From positions 1 through 6,411 of the forward strand of contig CAMYLL010000162.1 of assembly GCA_947259235.1 (NCBI GenBank): a stretch of 6,411 nucleotides of DNA. The letters are read 5' to 3'. Both the position numbers and the translations under genes were made by a program. The stretch's first letter is position 1. Each line of letters starts with the position of its first letter. Source of the DNA: an uncultured Pseudodesulfovibrio sp. (GTDB lineage Bacteria > Desulfobacterota > Desulfovibrionia > Desulfovibrionales > Desulfovibrionaceae). Below the pieces are notes generated by a model. The model was not told the DNA's origin. It did no database searches and saw nothing but the letters and a program-made list of their open reading frames with translations. This document shows, one piece after another, positions 1-4,620 of the stretch.

Positions 1-627
1 TCCGCGCCTTTCGGAATGCGGCTTGAGCTGCTCGAAAATCTCCGCCTGTTTGCCAAAGGACGTGATGACAACGGCATCGCAGCTGACCTGATCGAGGACA
101 CGCGGCGCGGAAACCACATGCCCATGGAAAATCTGCCCCTGCTTTCTGGTGTCGTTGTCAAGCAACACAACAATCTGAAAATCGCTGTCCTTGAGGGCGG
201 AAAGGACGACTTCACAGGTCTCCGACGCGCCGAAGAGCCCGAGCCGCTTTTTCCCGCTGTCCCGAAGCCCGCCGAGCTTTGCCAGGACAAATTCCTTGAT
301 GGTGGAGTAGAGACGGACCGTCTCGGAGGAATAGTCCGAGAACATCTCGCGACGTGACTGTCTTCCTCGATCCGTAAGGGCGTAGCGGTAGCTCTTGCCG
401 TTGACCGGCAAAAACTCGACCAGCCCACCCGTTTGAAGCTGCTTGAGGTATTGGTTGATCATGGCCCCGGACAGGTTGAGCTGGCGGCCCAACTCGAACT
501 GGGAGAGGTTCGAATCCCGGGACAACGCATCCAGAATAGCGAGCACGCGGGTGCTCTTGCTCGGTTTGAGATAGAGACCGTCGGTGATCAGCATCCCAAC
601 ATTTCCATTTACGACATGATCAGACAT
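1..627 (-). CDS. Winged-helix (MarR-like) transcriptional regulator with Rossmann-type sensor domain, C-terminus cut by window edge
   Basis: The reading frame is open from the ATG at 627 to the left edge (209 codons, no stop), so the gene is partial. Residues ~23-90 form a winged helix: a helix at STRVLAILDAL, then LSQFELGRQLNLSGAMINQYLKQL as helix-turn-helix, and a wing LVEFLPVNGKSYRYALTDRG ending in the usual 'LT-x-x-G'. A linker helix (~92-120) leads to a Rossmann-like unit (~126-209): KKRLGLFGAS as the glycine-rich beta-alpha turn (G130, G133), LLDNDTRKQG with acidic D157/D159, and a DAVVITSFG strand. This second part resembles the nucleotide/CoA-binding domains of PglD/NeuD-type and other sugar-modifying proteins, and the first part resembles EPS-associated MarR regulators. 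An in-frame stop (652-654) lies upstream with no other ATG/GTG, so the start is firm; a weak GAGAG ribosome site precedes it. Inference: a DNA-binding regulator that senses a nucleotide or sugar metabolite, perhaps for surface polysaccharide. Ligand and targets are unknown. Confidence 0.85.
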   Translation of the reverse strand, partial: MSDHVVNGNVGMLITDGLYLKPSKSTRVLAILDALSRDSNLSQFELGRQLNLSGAMINQYLKQLQTGGLVEFLPVNGKSYRYALTDRGRQSRREMFSDYSSETVRLYSTIKEFVLAKLGGLRDSGKKRLGLFGASETCEVVLSALKDSDFQIVVLLDNDTRKQGQIFHGHVVSAPRVLDQVSCDAVVITSFGKQAEIFEQLKPHSERRG

Positions 628-698
628 AAAAACTCTCAGCCGTTCGCTCGGTCAATGATTCACAGCGACCGGAGGTTGACAACACCAACAATTCGCAC

Positions 699-727
699 AC
701 ACTAGTCTGGCCTAGACGCCTTGTCAA
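699..727 (-). promoter_or_regulatory. Sigma70-type promoter for the winged-helix regulator
   Basis: On the minus strand a perfect -35 TTGACA (722-727) is followed after exactly 17 nt by TAGTGT (699-704), a moderate -10. Transcription would start near 692, giving a leader of about 65 nt before the ATG at 627. The spacer contains the imperfect palindrome GTCT-N5-AGAC (705-717), a plausible operator for autoregulation, since MarR-type proteins often bind their own promoters. Seen: the boxes and spacing. Inferred: activity and autoregulation. Confidence 0.6.
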
Positions 728-839
728 ACCGACGAATGGCAACGGGTTGCGGGCTCTCGCCGCCCCGCGCCGCCATGCGCGGAAAAAACAAAATCGTTGA
801 CACAGTGAATAATCGGTTCATCTCGCACATTACTTTAGT

Positions 840-852
840 GGATTGGCAATCC
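840..852. promoter_or_regulatory. Perfect inverted repeat GGATTG-G-CAATCC, possible operator
   Basis: A 6-1-6 perfect inverted repeat in the divergent intergenic region. The half-site reappears as CCAATC at 859-864, 915-920 and 927-932, so four copies in either orientation occur within about 95 bp. It fits a binding site for a dimeric regulator, but no protein can be assigned and chance cannot be excluded. Confidence 0.3.
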
Positions 853-1054
853 TTTCCACCAATCTGGACATTCTCTGGCTTAGCAAGATATCTGCCAAAG
901 CGCGACAGGCTCACCCAATCTTTTCCCCAATCAAACGCAACGAGCTGAAAACACGGAGTGTTCGGCCGAATCCTTTTGGCCCCCTGCGCAAGCCGGCCCC
1001 ACCACCCCCTTAGCCGGCACGTGCATCGTCAAATCCACGACACCTCCACACCTT

Positions 1055-1067
1055 ATGTTTTAAACAT
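1055..1067. promoter_or_regulatory. Inverted repeat ATGTTT-T-AAACAT upstream of fadD, possible operator
   Basis: A perfect 6-1-6 inverted repeat ending 6 bp before a TTGACC element (1074-1079) and about 80 bp before the fadD start. This is where a repressor or activator controlling the ligase gene would sit. TetR- and GntR-family fatty-acid regulators use short palindromes of this kind, but I do not recognise this one as a known consensus. Confidence 0.35.
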
Positions 1068-1073
1068 GGCGTA

Positions 1074-1100
1074 TTGACCAGATTCACAGGCTATTATACC
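1074..1100 (+). promoter_or_regulatory. Possible promoter for fadD
   Basis: TTGACC (1074-1079) resembles a -35 box and the segment CTATTATACC (1091-1100) holds -10-like sequence. With TATACC (1095-1100) as -10 the spacer is only 15 nt, shorter than the 16-18 nt optimum, so the promoter is weak or depends on an activator. Transcripts would have a leader of about 40 nt. This is the best candidate I see near the gene. Confidence 0.35.
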
Positions 1101-1145
1101 TTCCCCGTGCCTTGCCGGGCAAAAAACTCTCCCAAAGGACGCCCA

Positions 1146-2909
1146 ATGGAGCATACAGACCGCCCCTGGCTCAAATCCTACGACGCCGAGGTGCCGCCGA
1201 CGCTGGACTACGAGAGAACCCCGCTGTTCAGCTTCCTGGACCGCGCCGCCCACAAATGGCCAAGCCGAAAGGCCATCGTCTTCAAGAACTGGTCGACCAC
1301 CTATGCCAAGCTCAAGGCCATGAGCGAGGTATTTGCCTGGAACCTCCGCGAAACGGGCGTGCGCAAAGGCGACCGGGTGGCGCTGATGCTGCCCAACCTG
1401 CCCCAGACAATCATCGCCCTGTGGGGCACGTTGCGTTGCGGCGCCATCGGCGTGATGACCAACCCGCTCTACATGGAGACGGAAATCATCCACCAGTTCA
1501 ACGATGCGGACGTGCGCACCTGCATCACCCTTGACCTGCTGTGGCCCAAGCTTGAGAAGCTGCGCGACTCCCTCCCGGTGGACACGTTCTTCGTCACCTC
1601 CATTGGCGAAGGCCTGAAATTTCCCCTGAACGTCCTGTACAAACTCCAGGCCAGGAAGAACAACAGCGCGACCTCGGTTCCCTTTGACGGAAAGCACGTC
1701 GTTCCCTTCAAGGCCCTGCTCAAGGGCAAGAAGACCTTCACCGACACGCGCGTGGTCCCCGAGGACACCGCCCTCCTGCAATACACCGGTGGTACCACCG
1801 GCGTGGCAAAGGGATGCATCCTCACCCATGCCAACATCGGGGCCAACATCCAGCAGTGCCAGAGCATGATGCACACCCTGGGCCAGCGCAAGGAGACGTT
1901 CATCGGCGTTCTCCCCTATTTCCATATATATGGGCTGACCACCTGCCTGGTCTGGCCCACCAGCCTGGGAGCCACGCTGACCCCCTTCCCGCGCTACGTC
2001 CCCCTGGACGTGCTCAAGGGCATCCACAAGCTCAGGCCCACGGTCTTTCCGGGCGCCCCCTCCCTCTACATCTCGCTGCTCCAGCAAAAGGACATCGCCA
2101 AATACGACCTTTCCAGCATCGACTGCTGCGTGTCCGGCTCCGCCCCCATGCCCGTCGAGCACATGGAACAGTTCAAGGAGCGCACAGGCACGGCCATCGC
2201 CGAAGGGTACGGCCTGACCGAGGCCTCCCCGGTGACCCACTTCAACCCCATCAAGGGTGTCCGCAAGGCCGGCTCCATAGGCCTCCCTTTTCCCGACACC
2301 GACGCCAAGATCGTGGACATGGAGGTGGGCGGCGACCCGCTGCCCCCGGGCAAACGCGGCGAACTCGTCGTGCGCGGCCCGCAGGTCATGAAGGGCTATT
2401 ACAACCGTCCCGATGCCACGGCCGACGTGCTCCGCAACGGCTGGCTCTACACGGGCGACATCGCCTACATGGACGAGGACGGGTACTTCTTTATCGTTGA
2501 TAGAAAAAAAGACCTGATTATCTCAGGTGGATATAATATATACCCCCGCGAGATCGACGAGGTGCTGCACGCCCACCCGAAGATCGAGGAAGCGGTCAGC
2601 GTGGGCATCCCCCACGATGCGCGCGGCGAGATAGTCAAGGCTTACGTCGTGGTTCGCCAGGGCGAAACCCTGACCCGCAACGAGGTCATGGCCTACTGCC
2701 GCGAGAAACTCGCCGGATACAAGGTCCCCCGCAAGGTGGAGTTCCGCACCGAGTTGCCAAAAACCATGGTGGGCAAGGTGCTTCGCCGTGCGCTGCGCGA
2801 GGAAGAGGAAGCCAAACTCTCGGCCCGCAACGGCCACCGCAGGACCTCGGACCCGGATTCCAACCCGGCACCAGAGCCGAAACCGGAACAGGACGCCTCC
2901 GGCAAATAA
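1146..2909 (+). CDS. fadD: Long-chain fatty acid--CoA ligase (FadD type)
   Basis: Activates fatty acids in the cytoplasm or at the inner membrane: fatty acid + ATP + CoA gives acyl-CoA + AMP + PPi, through an acyl-AMP intermediate. The 587-residue product carries the adenylate-forming (ANL) motifs in order: P-loop YTGGTTGVAKG (213-223), YFHIYG (258-263), YGLTEASP (355-362), YTGD (435-438), hinge motif DRKKD (452-456) followed by LIISGGYNIYP, then GYKVPR and PKTMVGK with the catalytic Lys544. The N-terminal part (GDRVALMLPN, NPLYMETEI) also matches FadD. The start is the ATG at 1146, with AGGA (1136-1139) 6 nt upstream; an in-frame TTG at 1074 has no ribosome site. The length is slightly above the ~560 usual for FadD because of a charged, Pro-rich tail (~553-587). 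It appears monocistronic and divergent from the winged-helix regulator. The patch encoding 451-466 is oddly AT-rich with rare codons. The family is certain; chain-length preference is not. Confidence 0.93.
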   Translation: MEHTDRPWLKSYDAEVPPTLDYERTPLFSFLDRAAHKWPSRKAIVFKNWSTTYAKLKAMSEVFAWNLRETGVRKGDRVALMLPNLPQTIIALWGTLRCGAIGVMTNPLYMETEIIHQFNDADVRTCITLDLLWPKLEKLRDSLPVDTFFVTSIGEGLKFPLNVLYKLQARKNNSATSVPFDGKHVVPFKALLKGKKTFTDTRVVPEDTALLQYTGGTTGVAKGCILTHANIGANIQQCQSMMHTLGQRKETFIGVLPYFHIYGLTTCLVWPTSLGATLTPFPRYVPLDVLKGIHKLRPTVFPGAPSLYISLLQQKDIAKYDLSSIDCCVSGSAPMPVEHMEQFKERTGTAIAEGYGLTEASPVTHFNPIKGVRKAGSIGLPFPDTDAKIVDMEVGGDPLPPGKRGELVVRGPQVMKGYYNRPDATADVLRNGWLYTGDIAYMDEDGYFFIVDRKKDLIISGGYNIYPREIDEVLHAHPKIEEAVSVGIPHDARGEIVKAYVVVRQGETLTRNEVMAYCREKLAGYKVPRKVEFRTELPKTMVGKVLRRALREEEEAKLSARNGHRRTSDPDSNPAPEPKPEQDASGK

Positions 2910-2920
2910 CGCCGGGGGCG
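2894..2920 (+). other. Strong hairpin enclosing the fadD stop codon
   Basis: CGCCTCCGGC (2894-2903) pairs with GCCGGGGGCG (2911-2920) as a 10-bp stem with one G-U pair. The 7-nt loop AAATAAC contains the TAA stop (2907-2909). No T-tract follows (next bases GCGCCGCGC), so it is not a standard intrinsic terminator; it could protect the mRNA 3' end or assist factor-dependent termination. The structure is seen, its role is inferred. Confidence 0.45.
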
Positions 2921-3155
2921 CGCCGCGCTTCCGCCACTCCTCACCCCACAGGGCGTGACTGCCCCTTGGGCAACGTCTCCTGCGCCTCCCCCTTACTCTC
3001 CCCCCGCTCCTTCCGCCGTGTCCATGAGCATCGCGGGAAGCCCTCGCGTTGCCTTTCATGCACCCCGAGAGCACATTGTTATACAGGGTGTGTTGCCTTC
3101 TTAACATTTATGAAAATTTTACTTCGCCGTAATTTTGTTTTTCGAAACTATTCCG

Positions 3156-3185
3156 TTGTCAGGACTGGAAAATCGCGAAGATTAT
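3156..3185 (+). promoter_or_regulatory. Candidate promoter of the amino acid ABC operon
   Basis: TTGTCA (3156-3161, 5 of 6 consensus bases) is followed after 18 nt by GATTAT (3180-3185, 4 of 6). Transcription would begin near 3192 and give a leader of about 120 nt containing the inverted repeat and leader ORF described separately. It is the best box pair in the AT-rich upstream region. Confidence 0.45.
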
Positions 3186-3197
3186 TCAAGCATACTG

Positions 3198-3237
3198 AGG
3201 TTTTTGCAAAAATGTCGGACGCAAAAAACCTTTTATT
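3198..3237 (+). promoter_or_regulatory. Terminator-like inverted repeat in operon leader, possible attenuator
   Basis: AGGTTTTTGC (3198-3207) can pair with GCAAAAAACCT (3221-3231) as a ~10-bp stem with a 1-nt bulge and 13-nt loop, followed by TTTATTC. The first arm also lies in the perfect palindrome TTTTTGCAAAAA (3201-3212), so it can pair with either of two GCAAAAA copies (3206-3212 and 3221-3227). Alternative pairings of this type are what an attenuator needs. The stem is mostly A-U and hence weak, and a DNA operator is an equally good reading. Confidence 0.35.
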
Positions 3238-3328
3238 CAAATTTTATTTGTTGTATAGATCGGCCTTGTTCCCGTTGCTGCCCATCGTAACTCATATGAG
3301 AGGAGGAAATGATGAAAGGTTTTCTTAA
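3212..3328 (+). CDS. Possible Leu-rich leader peptide upstream of the amino acid transport operon
   Basis: ATG at 3212 opens 38 codons ending at TAA 3326-3328, overlapping the first codons of the binding-protein gene in another frame. The product begins MSDAKNLL and has seven Leu within 18 residues (codons CTT, TTA, TTG x4, CTG), plus Phe, Ile and Val. A GAGG (3197-3200) lies 11 nt upstream, a long but usable spacing, and is partly within the inverted-repeat arm. Known leader peptides of branched-chain amino acid operons are rich in the regulated amino acid, which makes this suggestive. Against it: T-rich DNA encodes Leu and Phe by chance, the ribosome site is poor, and most leader peptides stop before the structural gene. 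It is a hypothesis only. Confidence 0.2.
   Translation: MSDAKNLLFKFYLLYRSALFPLLPIVTHMRGGNDERFS
3301..3314 (+). promoter_or_regulatory. Ribosome site and tandem ATG of the binding-protein gene
   Basis: A perfect AGGAGG (3301-3306) precedes ATG-ATG (3309-3314). The first ATG is only 2 nt from the site and the second is 5 nt away, so the second (3312) is the likelier start; the choice changes one residue. The 10-bp palindrome CTCATATGAG (3291-3300) directly abuts the site. Confidence 0.7.
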
Positions 3329-4493
3329 AGGTGTAGGCTTGCTTAGCCTTATGCTCGTGTGTAGCGCCTTCCTGCTTGCCGGTTGTGGCGAAGACAAGGC
3401 CCAGACCATCAAGATCGGTTTCAACCTGCCCCTGACCGGCGACATTCCGGAAGTCGGCGAAGGCTCCAAGAACGCGGCCGAGATGTACCTCAAGGACATC
3501 AACGACGCCGGCGGCCTGGAAGTGGGCGGACAGAAATACCCGCTCGAGTTCGTTTACATGGATAACGAGTCCAAGGCCGAGTCCGCCACCAACGTCGCGC
3601 TCAAGCTGATCGACCAGGAAAAGGTCGTTGCCATCATCGGACCCAACTCCTCCAAGCAGGCCGTGCCCGCTGGCGGTACCTGCAACGACAACCGCGTGCC
3701 CATGATTTCCCCGTGGTCCACCAATCCCAACACCACCCTGGATCGTCCCTGGGTCTTCCGCGCCGCATTCCTGGATCCCTTCCAGGGCCCGGTCGTCGCG
3801 GACTTCGCCGCCAAGAAGTTCGACGCCAAGACCGCTGCCGTCCTCTTCGACGTCTCCAACGACTACTCCAAGGGTCTGGCCGAAATCTTCAAGTCCTCCT
3901 GGGAAGCCAAGGGCCTGGGCCCGGTCGTGGCCTTCGAGTCCCACGGAACCAAGGACCAGGATTTCTCCGCTCAGCTGACCACCATCGTGAGCGCCAACCC
4001 TGACTTCATATTCGTTCCCGACAACTACAACCAGGTCGCCCTCATCGTGCAGCAGGCGCGTGACCTCGGCTACAAGGGTCCCTTCATGGGTTCCGACGCC
4101 TGGGGTACTCCCGACCTGGTCAAGCTCTGCGGCGAGCAGTGCTACGGCAACTACTTCTCCACCCACTACGCCGCCGCTGGCGCCAAGGGAGCCACCAAGG
4201 TCTTCATCGACCGCTACGAGAAGGCCTACGGCGCCGTTCCGGCCGACTACGCCGCCCTGACCTGGGATTCCATCGGCATCATGGTCGAAGCCATCAAGAA
4301 CGCCGGCAAGGTCTACGCCGACCCGGTCGAGATGCGCGCCGCCATCCGCGACGGCCTGGCAGCCATCAAGTCCTTTGACGGCATCACCGGCTCCTCCAAG
4401 TTCGATGCGCAGGGCGACCCGATCAAGTGCGCCGTGGTCGTCAAGATCAGCGACCAGGGCGAGTTCGTCTTCGAAGAGTCCGTCTGCCCCTAG
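3312..4493 (+). CDS. Branched-chain amino acid ABC transporter substrate-binding lipoprotein (LivJ/LivK family)
   Basis: Periplasmic receptor that captures an amino acid and hands it to the LivHM channel encoded downstream. The product has 393 residues. An N-terminal signal (MKGFLKG, then a hydrophobic core) ends in the lipobox LLAGC with Cys25, so signal peptidase II should process it into a membrane-anchored lipoprotein. The mature part is a type I periplasmic-binding fold (Leu/Ile/Val-binding, Peripla_BP_6): IKIGFNLPLTGD at its start, AIIGPNSSKQAVPAG and VPMISPWSTNP (first-lobe ligand loop), DFSAQLTTI, then GSDAWGTPDL (260-269). Length fits the family. Five further Cys occur (124, 273, 277, 373, 392), including CGEQC and one next to the C-terminus, which could form disulfides. 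It leads the operon and is followed by a terminator before livH. The exact substrate (Leu/Ile/Val or a relative) cannot be read from sequence. Confidence 0.92.
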   Translation: MKGFLKGVGLLSLMLVCSAFLLAGCGEDKAQTIKIGFNLPLTGDIPEVGEGSKNAAEMYLKDINDAGGLEVGGQKYPLEFVYMDNESKAESATNVALKLIDQEKVVAIIGPNSSKQAVPAGGTCNDNRVPMISPWSTNPNTTLDRPWVFRAAFLDPFQGPVVADFAAKKFDAKTAAVLFDVSNDYSKGLAEIFKSSWEAKGLGPVVAFESHGTKDQDFSAQLTTIVSANPDFIFVPDNYNQVALIVQQARDLGYKGPFMGSDAWGTPDLVKLCGEQCYGNYFSTHYAAAGAKGATKVFIDRYEKAYGAVPADYAALTWDSIGIMVEAIKNAGKVYADPVEMRAAIRDGLAAIKSFDGITGSSKFDAQGDPIKCAVVVKISDQGEFVFEESVCP

Positions 4494-4517
4494 GCGACCG
4501 ACGATACTGTCATAAAC

Positions 4518-4547
4518 GGGCGGGGGTTTAACGACCCCCGCTCTTTT
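4518..4547 (+). terminator. Intrinsic terminator between binding-protein and permease genes
   Basis: GGGCGGGGGT (4518-4527) pairs with ACCCCCGCTC (4534-4543), a 10-bp stem with one G-U pair, loop TTAACG, followed by TTTT. It lies 24 bp after the binding-protein stop and about 70 bp before livH. No separate promoter for livH is evident, so it probably acts as a partial terminator, leaving the binding protein in excess of the permeases, a common arrangement in ABC importer operons. Confidence 0.8.
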
Positions 4548-4605
4548 GCAAGCACGCCAGCTGTTTCATTCGGCCGGACAGCGAATTCTCCAAAGTTTTT
4601 TCCAA

Positions 4606-4620
4606 GGAAGGACCACAGTG
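4606..4620 (+). promoter_or_regulatory. Ribosome site fixing the GTG start of livH
   Basis: GGAAGGA (4606-4612) lies 5 nt before GTG (4618-4620). The open frame extends upstream to a TTG at 4546, but that codon sits in the terminator's T-run and has no ribosome site. Starting at the GTG gives the usual LivH N-terminus, MDFIIQNILNAL. Confidence 0.8.

Larger units (their letters stand above)
628..1145. other. Divergent intergenic region between regulator and fadD
   Basis: About 520 bp with no convincing gene. Short ORFs exist on both strands at ~702-948 but lack good ribosome sites and recognisable products. Contents: the minus-strand promoter (699-727); a lone TTGACA at 797-802 without a matching -10; the inverted repeat at 840-852; further CCAATC copies at 859-864, 915-920 and 927-932; a perfect 10-bp palindrome TTCGGCCGAA (961-970) that can also form a 7-bp hairpin with TTTGGCC (975-981); GCACGTGC (1017-1024); the ATGTTT-T-AAACAT repeat (1055-1067); and possible fadD promoter boxes. 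The density of palindromes suggests more than one regulator acts here. Confidence 0.6.
2910..3311. other. Intergenic region and leader of the amino acid transport operon
   Basis: About 400 bp. The left half (2910-3070) is GC-rich, with a pyrimidine-rich run around 2980-3020 and a small hairpin TGCCC-CTT-GGGCA (2960-2972) lacking a T-tract; I see no gene there. From ~3076 the sequence becomes AT-rich, as in a promoter and 5' leader. It has an extended -10-like TG-T-TATACA (3077-3085, no clear -35), a better promoter at 3156-3185, a terminator-like inverted repeat (3198-3231), a possible leader ORF (3212-3328), and the palindrome CTCATATGAG (3291-3300) touching the ribosome site. A longer open frame starting at TTG 2966 runs through here, but its upstream part shows no coding character. 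Confidence 0.6.

Noticed and set aside
16..705. Two plus-strand ORFs (16-357 and 433-705) opposite the regulator
   Set aside because: The minus-strand frame is uninterrupted and encodes a recognisable winged helix plus Rossmann domain; the plus-strand products match nothing and lack ribosome sites.
797..802. TTGACA as the -35 of a plus-strand promoter
   Set aside because: No acceptable -10 occurs 16-18 nt downstream, and the next gene starts about 340 bp away.
702..948. Small overlapping ORFs on both strands in the divergent intergenic region
   Set aside because: Neither has a good ribosome site or coding-like composition, and the minus-strand one ends within the regulator's promoter.
1053..2240. 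395-codon open frame on the minus strand antisense to fadD
   Set aside because: It is a shadow of the GC-rich fadD frame: low-complexity Gly/Val/Glu/His-rich product, no family resemblance, and it covers the clear sense gene.
2960..2972. TGCCC-CTT-GGGCA hairpin as fadD terminator
   Set aside because: The stem is only 5 bp, the loop is tight, and no T-tract follows.
2966..3211. Upstream part of the 120-codon plus-strand frame starting at TTG 2966
   Set aside because: TTG start, no ribosome site, and a base composition that changes abruptly from GC-rich to AT-rich. Only the last 38 codons (from 3212) are considered, as a low-confidence leader peptide.
3237..4166. 309-codon minus-strand open frame across the binding-protein gene
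   Set aside because: It is Gly/Val-rich antisense shadow with no domain and it runs through the leader and ribosome site of the real gene.
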